A stretch of 64,000 nucleotides of DNA from Tetrahymena thermophila SB210 (GCF_000189635.1 NW_002476365.1:558001-622000), one strand, 5' to 3'; counted from the first letter of the stretch, positions 51,501 through 64,000 are shown. A program made the numbers and translations. Notes: generated by a model from the letters alone, not told the origin.

Positions 51501-52050
51501 TCGCTAAACTGTCATGAGTTCATAGTACTATAATAATTCAGGAAGTCCAAAGAATACAATACAATTTAAGGAAGTATTAAGTCCTCACATAGAAAATGGA
51601 ATCCAGCTTTCTAGTTCCAATAAGGGTCGAGATCATAGCAGCGACAACAATCCAAATACTCAAAATAATTCGCAAATGAATTTTCTTATCAACAATAGAA
51701 GCGAAAGCAAATTTTAAATTAACACTTCCCTGAATAATAACTAAAAATTAGAATTTTATAACTTGTAAGAAAAAATTGAAGAGCAAGTTTTAAATGACAC
51801 AGAAGATGACGAAGAACAAAGCGATATTGTTGAACCTGGAAATGAATACTAAAATGATGAGAGTAAATTAGATAAATTAAAATAAACTGTAATCAACAGC
51901 AGTGCTTTAGTTTAAAACGAATTCTCTCATAAAAAAAATTTTATAAAAAATAAATGCACCCAAAATACCCAAAATTTCGACAGCAAACTCAAACTTTAAA
52001 AAATTAAAAATTTGGAATAGCAAAAAAATTACAAATAAACAAATAAATGA
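48503..52050 (+). CDS. Membrane PAS protein with degenerate histidine-kinase-like module (family member 1)
   Basis: Exons 48503-48598, 48727-49020, 49509-49779 and 49844-52050 join in phase to 955 aa. Hydrophobic segments (VGGISMSLVSLLFAYFL, SHIVLYMF, QAIIVLVVVNFDIF and others) place the N-terminal 190 residues in a membrane. A PAS-like domain follows (YFYQIPIVIIKFDSITNYIS), split by a phase-1 intron and closing with EVQILPVIIDFQLSIALQF. A helical segment (INFYHSIIQLMSRNIDDLIA) sits where a DHp domain would be. HATPase-like pieces follow (YYFNIKNLIPQKFQIYSNKE, IIQQILQCCIFLI; later VSNISVKITNI and LATFFFNVLKTYLDKVGILA) without N, G1 or G2 box residues. Long Asn/Gln/Ser inserts and an acidic tail complete it. 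It is probably not an active kinase; a sensor or scaffold role is inferred. Confidence 0.72.
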
Positions 52051-53186
52051 AAAATAAAAATATGAAAAGCAAGTTACTATTCTTATAAAACATCGAAATT
52101 TATTTAAAAATCTTCAAATATCTTTTTTGAGAAGAAACAACCAGCAAAATTAAATGATAAATTTTAAATAAATATTTAAATCTTTTGATGATTTATTAAT
52201 TAAATTACTTTAAATTATGAACAAATAAGCATTGATTAATCTTTGTAATTATTAAATTAAATTTTGTCATGCCTTTTGTTATTAGCGCGTATTACAATTT
52301 AAAAGAATTTGTGACTGATGCTGTATAAATAAGATATGTGACAAATTAATAAAAGTTATATTAATCCTATTAAAAGAAAACTAATAATTTTTTGAAAAGA
52401 GTTAGTTGTCTATTTAAATGTAAAATAGCCCTAAATTAAATTAAATTTTGTATTTAAATTATAAAATTAACTAAAGAAAGCTACTTAATATCCTTACATT
52501 ATGAATATATTTTGTTATAAATAAAAAATATTGTAACTAAATTATTTTATTATTATTTATTTTCGAATTTTTAAAAGAGAAATTTATTTAACAAATCTCT
52601 TAATAAAAAAAATATTAAAAACTTTTCAGCAAAATTAATTTTTTTTAGAAGCGATAATGTAATTAAAAAGTTAAGATAAATAAATTTGATTATTAAAAGA
52701 GAATCAATAAATATTTCATTTATAATTTGAGAAGATAAAAGTATCTGATAAAATTACAATTTTATCTAAGATTATCTTAAGTAATAAAATTGGCATCATT
52801 AAGCTTACACTTTTTATCATTTGTTATAAAACTGTCAAATTCAAAGTTAATAACATAACTTAAATGAATTAAAATTATAGTTATATACGTTACTTCTTAA
52901 TTTATTTATTAATTAATTGTGGTTTTATCAGCAACTTAAATAGAAAACTAAATTCTTAAATTAATTATAATTGAAGGTGTAAATTAAGTATATTTGACAA
53001 AATATCTCAATATTTTAATGGTTAATTTTAGGGTTTAAATGTAATTTAAAAATAGTAAGAATGTATTTAGGAATTTTCTTGTGTGCATGAATTACTTACT
53101 TATATTTTAAGGTTAGTAAGTAATAAATATTATTTGCTTACATCCTTATTTATGTAAAATAAACCAAAAAATATTAAAAGATAAAT
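52051..53186. other. Intergenic spacer
   Basis: About 1.1 kb of AT-rich sequence between two co-oriented paralogous genes. It presumably contains the terminator of the first and promoter of the second. No coding, RNA or clear repeat feature is seen. Confidence 0.55.
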
Positions 53187-56100
53187 ATGAATAGCGTTAA
53201 TTAAATTTATTCTAAGAGACTTTTAATTTAAATTGCTGTTTTAATAAGCGGTTTTGGCAGTATTCATTACTTTCGTAGATACTCTATTTATTATCTCAAT
53301 TTTATGGCAGATTTTCAATTCAAAATAATATACATTACAGTTATTGCTTCTTAGAAAAAGGTAAGTAGGATCAAAAAGGAATTAAATAAGCATAGATTAA
53401 TAAAAAAAATTAATAAGATTCAAGAGATAATCATAAATTAATTAATTAATTAATAATATCCTTCATACAAATTAAAAGAATAATAATAATAATATAAAAT
53501 CTTCAAAAAATAATTAATAGTAAAAGTTTAGAGTATTTAAAGAAAGGTTTATGGTATTAACGATTCAAATATAAGAATGAAATACTATAATACCAAACAC
53601 ATATCCAAATGGACACTAAATTTTAAGAAAGATTATTTAGAAGAGTAATTTCATCAATAGAATAAGACAAAAGTAAAATATTTTAAAAGCACTCTTTTTT
53701 AGGTTCTGACCTTATTATTTGCAATTAATACATTAATAAAATAAACTGAATTCAACATTTTTTAAGAATTTATGGTCAAACCAATAGCCTCTACCAGCCC
53801 AAAAACACTTTTAAAATACAAATATTTGCATAAATGATAGGATTTATGGATAATTATATTATTTTTTTAAGATTAAACTTGGTTTTGGTCAAATTAATTC
53901 TATTGGGCGAACTAAATTAAATACGATTTTTATAAAAAGGACTTCTTCTTCTTTTAAATGATGATTCTCTCTACATTTCTTTGGAGTATTATATCTATTA
54001 CAATAGATGGTATATCTATAAATATGGGAGCATTATTAGGTGTTTTGTTTTTATCTTTCCTAATTATAAGAGTTCCTCATCTTAAATTTTGCTAGTATTA
54101 TATTTTTGTAATTTAGATTTTAGCATGTATAGCTATCCCATACTATAACTTAAGTAATAAGCAGCCATATTGGAGAATCTATCTGAATGGAGCTGTAATT
54201 TAAGCTTTATTTGTCAACTTATCTAATTTAATTTTATATTTATTTATTCATTTATTTTTATGATATAAGTTTAGTAGTATTATTATATTATTATTTGGTT
54301 TAATTTTTCTTTAATTGAGCTTAAAATAATTTTAGTAAGAACGGTTTTTTATTTTTAACAAAAGGCTTCTGTTTTGTGGATGTTTGTAGGATACTAATCA
54401 TTTGTAATGGAAAGCATTTCGATTGCATTTTAAATAATAGCTCCAATTTATATACTTAAAATGCAATATGAATATATTGTAGTACTTGGACTGTTTATGT
54501 TACTGCTTATAACTAGTAGATACATAAACAATCGTAGTTAAAGATTGCTGTTCCTTGCATTGCAAAGTTTTGAGCAATGGTAAGAAGCAATAGAAAAAAC
54601 CGTTCCAACGTATTTTATTGTTTCTCGTTTTGAGTTTATCACTCATCAAATGTATTTACATGGTAAAAATATTATCTAAATTTAAATTTTTATGATAATT
54701 AAAAAGAAAGAAAGAAAGAAAGAAATCTTTTTTTTCCAGTCTCAGCTAATTTAATTTGTTGGTGTTTTTACTAGAAAATTATTTATTTATTACTCACCTA
54801 ATTAATTAAATTATCTATTTTTTTTAATAAAAACTATTTAAAGACTGGTTTTAGCATTACAACTTCTCTTGATTTTAATATTTAGTTGTCTAATGCAACA
54901 ATTTAAATCACTTTCGAATCTAAATTTATTCACTTATCAAAATATTATAAGTTTTTTGATTGAAAATTTTTTTTTTGTTCATTAAAAATAAATTTGATTC
55001 TGGAATTATCTGTTTTAACTTTTTTTTGTTATAATTAATTAGATTAAAATAAGAAATTCTAAAAATTTATGGAAGCCTAATAGAGTACCAAAAAGTTTGG
55101 GTCAAAGAACTCAGAGGATAACAAACTTTATATTGAGTTTCTTAAGAATTGTGAAATAGAGTATGCACCTTCTTAACCGTTTTCGCCTGCATCTGCAGGT
55201 GGTGTCAGGTCTCATGGAAACTCTTATTCAAATAAGAATTCGAATGTTGAGTCAATCCATTCAAACTAAAATTTATATGGATTTGGAACAGGTAAAAATT
55301 AAGTTAATAACAACAATTTATTAAGCTCAGTTCATTTGAAAGTAGGTAATTAGTATACTAACAATACTCCTTCCTCAGCTACATAAGCTATTAATACTTT
55401 GTTTGATCTTTTGTTGAAAAAGCATGACTAGCTATACAATGAAACTACTTAAGCTTAAAATAAAAAAGGAAGAAAATCCTTGCAATTTAATTAAAATAAA
55501 CCAGATGATAAAAAAATAAAAACTAATAACAATGACTTTGCTGCAGCTGCACCAGGCGATTCGAGGAGAAATACCATACTTGCATAAAATTTATTCACTA
55601 ATATCGATGAAAATGGGGTTCAATAAAATTAATTGCTGAAAGAAGAGTAAATCAAAGTGATTTATAAAAGTCCATCTTCTCTATCTATTTAGAAGTTCAA
55701 AGTGAAAATAGTTCCTTTGATTATGCAAGAACCACTTTTAGCTATTAGTTTGTAAGATATCACTTTAAACGAAGAAGAAAAGAAAGTTAAAAAAATAGAA
55801 TAAGATAATAATGCAATAAATCTTTAGGTTATTTCTAAAATAAAATCACACCTCGAGTATTTAAACTAGAATTTATCAAAAGTCAAAAGCCAAAAAATGA
55901 AGCAAGCAATTATCTTTCCTCTGAATATCATTAGGAGTACAGCTGCTATTGAAAAGAATAAGATTACTTATGAATAATTTGGAGTTAACTAGCTATTTAA
56001 AGAACTTGCTAGCACATTTCCTAATCTAGCTTAAGTGAAAGTGAAGAATAACTCTGAAAACTTATAAAACTAAAACACAATTAGTTCTTATTAAAAAAGG

Positions 56101-58800
56101 GAAAATAGCAACAATACTCTCAATCAGAATGCAAATTAAGATGAATAAGAGAAAATGAAGGAGTTTGATTTGATTGACCCTCAGTCATTTGAAGAGCTTG
56201 ATGATTAAGAAATGGTCAAACAGTAGAAAGAGACTATTGCAAAAAAATATAATTTAGCTGGAGTCATATCAGCCAATCATGATTTCCTGTCTTTTTCTCT
56301 CCAAGAAAAACAATTTTATAGATAAAAATCAAATTTATAATCCAGTATGCAGACTTTAGGGGCTGAAAATCTTGCATTAAAGGGCTATGCCAATTTTGTT
56401 GATAGTGAATAAATAATTCCTTATTACAATTTTTAGAAAAAGATAAATTTAACCGAAACAGCTGCTGCCAACAAAGATAAATTTAATTCTTGTTAAAATA
56501 TATATATAGGTTCTTAAATTGATAATGATTTCAATAATACGCAAAGAATACATTAAGAAAATGAATAAAATCACAATACTTCTGCTTAATTTAAAAATTT
56601 TTATAAATCAATAAGTAATGATAATATTGGATCTAAAAAATAGAATAAAATGGTCAATAAATTTAGTCAATAGCATTTACCAAACACTGTTAATACTAGC
56701 CCAGCATTTTAAAAGGTAAATCCTTTGACTCAATCTAAATCCTCAATTTCGTATAAAGTAATTAAATAATAATTAATATCTTAGATTAATAATAATTTAA
56801 AGCAATTTGATGAAAGCTAGCAAAATAATAAGTCTTAAATTGGCTAATTAGAATAGAAAAATAAACTGAATATACCTACATCAGAGGATTTGTAAAAAAG
56901 AGGATTAACTTTGTATACCACAACAACGGGTTTGTCATAACAATAATATGGATCATTCATGCAAACAAAATGTTAAAATTAAATAGAAAAAGAAGACACT
57001 CATGAAGATCTAAATTCAGAAAAGGTCAGCAATAAAATTTAAACTGCTTTTCAAATTAATTAGAATAATTTTAGCACACAAAAAATATTAAGTGATTAAA
57101 ATTTATTGTAACAAAACAATAACATATAAAATGCGAGTGGTGTACAGCTACGTGAAGATAGACACTCTTCTATCGGATAAGTCAGTTCAAACAATTTTCC
57201 AAGTATTAACTAAATAGAGTTTGAAGCAAATTAAAATTTAGTTAAAAAGCACAACTTTAACTAATAAGTCGCCAGTAATAAATTAATTGTTTAGGGTGAT
57301 AACAAAAACTAAGATGCAAGCGTTTTCACTAATTTGCCACATATTAAAACTTCTACATAATTAGAAACTGAGGCTAATGATGTTATGAGCGAAAAAGAAA
57401 AAAAACTAAACACATTATTTAATAACTAATCAAAGAATTCAATAAATTAACCTGAAATTTAAATTCACAGCAATTACAGACTAATATTTTAGGCCTTGTG
57501 TGGGATCATTACTTGCTTTGGCAAGCAAGATGTGCAAATAATTATAGAAAACTATAACAAAAAGCTCTACAATTCTCTGAAATTTACAGTAAAATGTATT
57601 TAAAATGAAAATTAAACAAACAAAAAAACAAATTAAAATAGCGAAAAGAAATAAGAACAAAAATAAATATTTAATTTTGAGAATTCTCCATCAATAAATA
57701 ATTCTCCACAGCAAAATACTTATCAATACTCAATGTTCCCTTCAATAAACACACATACTCATAATCCTCCAAACAGTATTCTCTCACCCTCATCAAACTT
57801 CCAATCAGAAAATAATACTCCTCTTAAGTAGATAACAGTTGGAAAAGTAACTAAATTTAATTTATTATCGACAAATAAAGTTATGAAGGCTGAAGAAGAT
57901 TTCAAAAAGAATTTGTATGACCTAAGTTACTTAAGCAGCAAGCATTTAAGTAATAAAATTTGGAATAGTATTAAAGATATAGCATGCTTATTGGGACCTG
58001 AGAAGTTAGAATATCATGAAAATACTATATCCATAGAATTTTTTACAAATATGAACATTATCAAAAATTAATAAATGAACCCAAACATTCCTTTCTAAAA
58101 TACTAAGCCGAATCGTAACAGCCTTTTCAGTATTTAGCATAATCTACAAAATTAAATGTTTGTAAATAACATTAATTCGCAAACAAATATAAATAACAGT
58201 TAATTTTAGCCAAATAATTCTAACATGACTTATTACACTCCATAACTTAATGTGTAACCTAATTTCTAAGAAAATGTAGCTTAAAGCATAATCAACATCA
58301 ATAATAGCTCTATTGTTTTGGCAAATGTGATTAATAACAATTTAAACATAAATAATATAAATAATGAACCTAATACATCTATTGCTAATGCTTAAAATAT
58401 AAGTAGATTAGATCCTCAAACAGCATCTAACAAAAATAGTTTTAATAATTTATAATAACAACAAAATACCTATGTTTCATTTTAATAATACCTATCATTA
58501 AACAGTAAACATAGTGATTAAAATTACAGACCATCTTCATAGCAAAGCATATAAATCTAAAAATAACCTCAAAAAGTATAAACAATATTTCCAGTCCAAC
58601 AGCAATCCTCTAATTAACCATTTATGGTCAACTCTAAATTGAGAATCCCTGAAGAAGAAGAGTAATCTCCTTATAAAAAGAGATAATATAGTTAAGTCTC
58701 GTTGTCTTTAATGAGTTTATAATCTTAATAGGACGAAGGTATCAATTAAGTATAACCTATAAAAAACTTTCTAAACTAAAACGCTAAATTTAATAACTGA
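53187..58800 (+). CDS. Membrane PAS protein with degenerate histidine-kinase-like module (family member 2, largest)
   Basis: Proposed exons 53187-53360, 53703-53774, 53940-54194, 54365-54662 and 55043-58800 give about 1518 aa; the exon ending at 53774 uses an unusual GTCA donor and is the weakest. About six membrane segments (FLWSIISITIDGISI, MGALLGVLFLSFLIIRV, YIVVLGLFMLLLI) precede a PAS-like domain (EKTVPTYFIVSRFEFITHQM), split by the same phase-1 intron as the neighbour and closing with KFKVKIVPLIMQEPLLAISL. A DHp-like helix follows (VISKIKSHLEYLNQNL). After a huge Asn/Gln/Ser insert come HATPase-like remnants: YRLIFQALCGIITCFGKQDV (N-box Asn replaced), KFTVKCIQ, and KIWNSIKDIACLLGPEKLEY with ENTISIEFFTN. 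The tail is an Asn/Gln-rich disordered region of about 240 residues. Catalysis is unlikely. Confidence 0.7.
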
Positions 58801-58808
58801 TGCTAAAA

Positions 58809-58871
<63 letters not shown>

Positions 58872-59776
58872 ATATAATGAAAAATTTTAATTTAACAAAA
58901 GTGTATATTAATTATTCAAATAAAAATATATTTTTATATATATTCAGGCTTAGATCTTTATATTAACAAAAGTTTTGTTTTTTCTTATTTTAATAAACAA
59001 ACTTTCAACCTGTGTTTAATAAATGATACCTAAAACAAACACTAAATAAATATTTTAAAAATAAAATAAAATATATTTACAACAAAAAACAAAAACAAAA
59101 AATCTGTAATTTTACTTAATTTATAATTAAATTAGTTAAATGATTGTAAAATTAAGTCTCATTAAATAAAATAAGTTTATAAAATATTTAGCTGAACCTG
59201 CATTTGAAATAATTATTATATTAATTTTGAATATTTTTTTCCAATTCTTAATTATTTGCTTGATATTTTATTTTAAAATGTTTACAAAAATTCATCAAAA
59301 TATAGAAAATTTTTTTCAAATATAAATTAATTTATAACAACAAATAAAATGTTAAAATATGAATACTTTACGATAACCTACATTAATTAATAATCAAGTT
59401 AAGTATCATTATTTAAAATAAATTTACAATATTATAATTCAAAAAATTACAAAAGTAATAAAAAACTTTCTTCTTAAAATAGCTATAAAACTAGGTTAGA
59501 TAATAAAAATAAATATCATTTTATAAAAATATCTAAAATTATTTAGTAATTTTGGTGAATTTTAAAAAATATTATTTGTTAAAAATATTTTGTTACTTAT
59601 TTATTAGCTTTTTAATTATTTAAAAACCTTTGTAAATTAATCTATATAAACAAATCAACTAAAAATAATAAATAAATAAATAAATTTTAATGGCAAATAA
59701 AATTAGATAGAAATAATTAGATAATCAACAATGTATTAAAATTTAGATTACAATATAAAATTATTATTTAAATTGT
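58801..59776. other. Spacer between convergent paralogues
   Basis: About 1 kb between the 3' ends of the second and third PAS/kinase-like genes. It begins with a tetranucleotide repeat (listed separately) and is otherwise AT-rich without recognisable features. Confidence 0.55.
58805..58874. repeat. (AAAT)n microsatellite
   Basis: About 17 tandem AAAT/TAAA units begin a few bases after the TGA stop of the preceding gene. Confidence 0.95.
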
Positions 59777-62700
59777 TCAAACTTACTTTTATAAAGTTTT
59801 AAATTTATCTTCATAATTTTTAATTTATTTGATTGAGCTAGTAACACCTTGAATTCCATACTCACCTATGTTTCCAAGCTCTAAATCAAAAGAGCAATCT
59901 TAATCGTCATTTTAATTTTAAGAATTCTTTTTAGTTGAATTATCTTGGTTTAATTAAAATTAGTGCATCTCATAATTTTCTGTAGTTCTAACTTAATTTA
60001 ATCCTTGGATAATTATACCACCGATTTAAGGACTAATAACGTTGCTCTTAAAAATAATATAAAAATATATTAACCAAAAATTCTAATTTTAAAAATTGAA
60101 TATTGTTTAAAATAATTTCTTACGTAGGAAGGAGAATGTTTGTTGGTATAAATTTAATCGACTCCACTATTTTTTAATACCTATTTAGTATTTTTAAAGT
60201 CTGAAGGCTTTACAGAATAACTTTTAACAAAGCTTTCATGCTTTAGGTCATCATCATCAGCAGATCCTATAAATGGATTGTCTCCATTATTTTCGTCGAT
60301 TTCAAATTCATTTTTACTTGTTCCTCTCTAGTTTTAGGCATCTTCAATCTCCTTGAAGGATTTAGCTGGATCACTAAATAACCAAAAAGTACATAAAATC
60401 TAACAATTTTGGCTTTATTCCATTTCCATTTACTTGTTGTGCATAGATTGTAGATATCCAGTTAAATACTAAAACTCAATACTGTTGATTAGCTTGTGAT
60501 TATTTCCATTTAAATACCTAAATGGCTTGCAAAGAGCTTGGTACCAAGTTTAACCATTTTTATAATTTTCATTGTTTCTTTCTTTATAATAGTATACAGA
60601 TTCTTCATCTACTATCATTTGAATAACGAATTCGCCTGTCTTTTCTTCATCTCCATAAATATTTTAAGTGAACTTGAGAACAGTTTTAATATTTTCTAGT
60701 TTTTATAAGTTATAGCAATTTTCAAATAGGTAAATCAAAAATTGTCTAAATTCTTGATGTCCTGTGTTTAGCATGTACTCATCATCTAAGTTAAAAGCTA
60801 TATCGATTTCTTCATTGTATAAGCTTAAGACTTCAAAAACTTCTTACTTCAAATTAAATTGAGTAATTTCAGAACTAACTTCCTCCTCTTCAGGTAGATT
60901 GGCTAAGAGAGATTGTTATATATTTTTTTTTATTTATTAAACTTAGATGTTGTTATCAATGATCACTTATTTTTCATTGCTTCCTTACATCTAATTTAAA
61001 TCCTTACTTTATTTAACTTCTTCTTTTTAAGAAGTTACCAATTTATCTTTTTGATTGCTTATCTATGAATTTTATATATTTATCTAAACATTCTATTCTT
61101 CCACTTTATTTTTTGAATCATTAAAATTTGGATTTTATTATTAAATATTTCCTTCTTTAATCTCCTCTTGCACATAGTATTTTACTACTTTAGCTTAAAA
61201 ATTTAAAGATTAGTTAGTCCTATCCATAATATGATGAATTTATGTTTAATCAGAGGCGTTTTGTATTTGCTTTTGCATTTCTAAATATCTATTTCTATTA
61301 TTCCATAAATATACTTGCAGTAGATGTTGTTACATTTCTACCTTCTCATTTGCTTCACGTAAAGATTCTGGATCAGCTAAGCTCAAAGACAAAGTGAATA
61401 TTTTATCATCAGAATTTATACCTCTCACATTAAACTAATTTAGATAAGTAAATAGTAATTAATTTAAATAAATAAACATTTTTAAACCAAAGAAATTTAT
61501 AAACCATGGTCATAATTATTTTTTTAAAATTGATAAAAAATAATTTTATTTAAAATACAATTTATATTTTATGTATGATGCATGAATGTATTATTGTATT
61601 AGGGTAGATATTACTGAATAGTTAAAGTATCTTAAATTTAATTAATAATAATTTAATAATTGATCAAAATTTGGTTAGAATCTAAAATCTTGAAAAAAAT
61701 GGAAAGTATAAAAAATAAAATAAATTACTTTGTAAATGTAATTCTAAAATTTTACAACACCAACGTAAGATTTAACTTAATCAATATGAAAAGGCCACAT
61801 AGATTTGTCAAAGCATTTAACTAATATAGGCTTTATTGCTCTTCCAGAATTTCTTACAAATTCTTTGAATTGATGGGCAGGACCTTTAATCATATTATCA
61901 ATGACTAAATTATCTAATAAAAAATTTAATGATTCATCGTCAGAAACATTATAAAACTATTCAGATGACTATTTAGATCCTAAATATATACAACAAAATT
62001 ATTGTTTGTATTAAAGTTTTAGAATTTAATTATTATTAACCTTTAAAGGTGAATTTCTTCTCTTTTATATCATAGGAGAAAACTATTAATTGCACAAAAC
62101 TGACTTCCTTAGCTAATTCCTACCAATAATTAGCTAATTAGAGTGATAAGAATGTTTCTCTGTTGTATATATAAGATTGATACTTCAAAAAAATTATTGC
62201 AAACCCAGTGAAAAGTGACAACAAGCCTGTCTCTGCATCAATTCCTTTGAAGATATGTAATAAGAAAAAGCAAAGAATTATAAATAAAGTATCAAAGAGA
62301 GAGTTATGACCTTAAATCCAAAAAGAGATAACTATACCCTAGATATAAAAAGTAAAATAAAATAAAACTAAAAGAAAGTAAATTTGAAATCAAGTTAAAA
62401 TTTTGGGAGTAGAATTCAATTATTAAACTAAGTAAATTAATTTACACATCTTCATCTTATTAAAAAAACAAATGCACAAAATAATTTTTAGAAAAACCCT
62501 TATTTAAAGTATAATTTAATAAATAGTAGCTGATATTATCTTTCATTTTTATTTAGTAGTTTAATTTGTTTCTTTGTATGTATGTATGTTTGTATGTATA
62601 ATTTATTTGTTTATTTGTTTATTTGTTTAGAATATTATTGCAAATATTTAGTCTTAAGTTGAAGTCTTAAAAATTATAAATATCAATAGAAAAATATAAA

Positions 62701-63241
62701 TACCATTCCGTTAAAAAGAATTCTCAATTCACTTTTTTCTTTCGATTCTAAAAAGCAATCTGCTAGCACAAGCATAGTAAATATGCAAGTCCCCCAGTTG
62801 ATTTTTTAGAGATAGGAGAATTTGGAAACCTTTACTATTAGTAAAAAAACTCCGCAAAATACAAAAAAAGCGACTCTTTTTTGGTCATCAAAGGCATTAT
62901 CGATGTTGATTTTAGTAAGCAGCTGCTAAATGAATAAGAAAGCTAATAAAAGTCTTAGACCGTTCTAGTACTATTTTTTATAAGTGAAGTATTTAAAATA
63001 GTGTGACTGTAAATAGATATATATATATATATTATGATGATCTGAGCTATTATTTATTTATTTATTTTTTTACGCTTGGAGTGAAGAAATTTTGATACTC
63101 TAGCTCTAATCCTTCATTTTTAAACTTTTAAGTAATTAAATTGAGTTCACCTTTTTTGTATTTTAGCATCTCAATATTATCACTCAAAAGCTCCTTTTTC
63201 TCATCCTGCTTCAGCTTTTTTAAGCAAGGAATATTTACCAT
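59777..63241 (-). CDS. Membrane PAS protein with degenerate histidine-kinase-like module (family member 3)
   Basis: Exons 63241-63074, 63006-62704, 62338-62041, 61979-61729, 61434-60124 and 60046-59777 join in phase to 866 aa. A charged N-tail is followed by about six hydrophobic segments (LRLLLAFLFIQQLL, VAFFVFCGVFLLIV, LFIILCFFLLHIFKGI, LLSLFTGFAIIFL). A PAS-like domain (VQLIVFSYDIKEKKFTFKG) is split by the same phase-1 intron as in members 1 and 2 and ends GINSDDKIFTLSLSLADPES. A helix with IHHIMDRTNQSLNF sits where the H-box would be. An Asn/Gln insert leads to an ATPase-like part in which the N-box looks best kept (EFRQFLIYLFENCYNLQKL), while G1/G2 boxes (FVIQMIVDEE, SIEFQYLTGYLQSM) are not recognisable. 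The last exons are Asp/Glu- and Asn/Gln-rich. It is convergent with member 2. Confidence 0.74.
62574..62640. repeat. Simple TGTA and TTTG/TTTA repeats inside an intron
   Basis: TGTATGTATGTATGTTTGTATGTA followed by four TTTATTTG-type units, within intron 2 of the minus-strand PAS gene. Confidence 0.85.
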
Positions 63242-63933
63242 TATACTTTTTTAATTAGATATTAAAAATAAGAATTCTTAGATTTAATTAATAATTTCAA
63301 ATGCTAATTGATTACTTTTTTATAGAGTTAAGCGATTAAAAATAATTAGTTTTCAATTTATTTAATAGAACATGAAATAACTGTTTATTGATATTCCTTT
63401 TAAAATAAATTATAACTAGTTTAAAGAGTGTATTATTAATTATCTAAAGGCTAAAATTTTAAAGTATAATTTAAGATGTTTATTTGTGGATGATCTTTAA
63501 TCATTTTAAAAAAAGCAATTTATGAAAACAAAATTTAATAATAATAATAATCTCAAATTGGTGGTGATTTTTTTAATTATTAAGGTTGAATAATTTTTTA
63601 AACAATATTTACTCAGCCTCAGAGAATAATAATTGCATTTTAATAACTAATACTGTTTCTTTATCATTGAAACTAATATAATATTCTTTAATTAGCATAC
63701 AACTAATGATAATTTATAAAAATTAGATAAATGAGCTGGATGCTTTCAAATTTTGTGGTATTTTTAAGTTAAAATTTTACAAACAAACAAACAAATTACA
63801 AATATTTGATGAATAAATTTAGTCAACTCTAATTAAGAGGTTATGGTTAATTACTATTAAAATAGTTATAAAAATTACAGTTTAAAGAAAGAAACCTTTA
63901 CATATTTTTGTTTACAAGTTAAAAATTTTTTAG
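63242..63933. other. Intergenic spacer
   Basis: About 0.7 kb of AT-rich sequence upstream of the third PAS gene and of a possible plus-strand gene start at 63934. No other feature is seen. Confidence 0.5.
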
Positions 63934-64000
63934 ATGAACTTAGAGGAAAAACGGGGGATTATTTTGATGGTAATAATTCTTTAATTAAATTTCTTTTATT
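63934..64000 (+). CDS. Possible first exon of a plus-strand gene (cut by window edge)
   Basis: ATG 63934 opens MNLEEKRGIILM with GC content well above the surrounding spacer, then meets a GTAATAA donor-like sequence at 63970, as in the short first exons of neighbouring genes. Nothing more can be said, since the window ends 30 bases later. It could also be chance. Confidence 0.3.

Noticed and set aside
1-64000. Bacterial-type features (operons, ribosome binding sites, CRISPR arrays, insertion sequences)
   Set aside because: Intron-rich genes with the ciliate code and long AT-rich spacers exclude a prokaryotic reading; no arrays of spaced identical repeats and no transposase were found.

Overview
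The window is protein-coding DNA from a ciliate nuclear genome, most likely a Tetrahymena macronuclear chromosome. In every recognisable gene TAA and TAG fall inside conserved protein sequence where glutamine fits, and only TGA ends a frame. Introns are mostly short, very AT-rich and bounded by GTAA/GTAT...TAG. Spacers are extremely AT-rich. All gene models below were read by eye with TAA/TAG = Gln. Where I give exon lists, the phases add up to an intact frame.

Layout, left to right. 1-1049 (-): 5' part of the ribosome-maturation GTPase EFL1. 2266-3768 (-): FMN-dependent 2-hydroxyacid (glycolate) oxidase. 5154-7536 (-): Gln-rich coiled-coil protein. 8675-10793 (-): predicted pseudokinase fused to leucine-rich repeats, with one exon per repeat. 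11944-14536 (+): unrecognised Asn/Gln/Ser-rich protein. 15657-20747 (-): Vps8-like CORVET subunit (beta-propeller, solenoid, RING). 21884-23836 (+): C2H2 zinc-finger protein with a very long charged tail. 24731-29703 (+): exportin-7-like nuclear transport receptor with many introns. 31087-33262 (+): helical (BAR-like) protein with a PH-like domain interrupted by polyQ. 34094-34675 (+): four-helix membrane protein. 35408-36922 (+): intronless coiled-coil protein. 38076-39684 and 41886-44055 (-): tandem paralogous PKA-type AGC kinases. 44056-48502: 4.4-kb gene-free spacer with a degenerate tandem-repeat array. 48503-52050 (+), 53187-58800 (+), 59777-63241 (-): three related multi-pass membrane proteins with a PAS domain followed by eroded histidine-kinase-like modules. 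63934 onward (+): possible start of another gene.

The genes do not form an operon. Several are housekeeping functions in trafficking, nuclear export, ribosome maturation and peroxisomal-type oxidation. The most distinctive block is the last 15 kb, where three divergent PAS/histidine-kinase-like receptors share a phase-1 intron at the same point of the PAS domain and carry long Asn/Gln-rich insertions. They look like a locally duplicated family of sensor proteins that have lost most of the canonical kinase motifs. Other signals are the exon-per-repeat LRR pseudokinase, the kinase pair that differs at the activation-loop phosphosite, and recurrent degenerate repeats of about 170-200 bp in several spacers.
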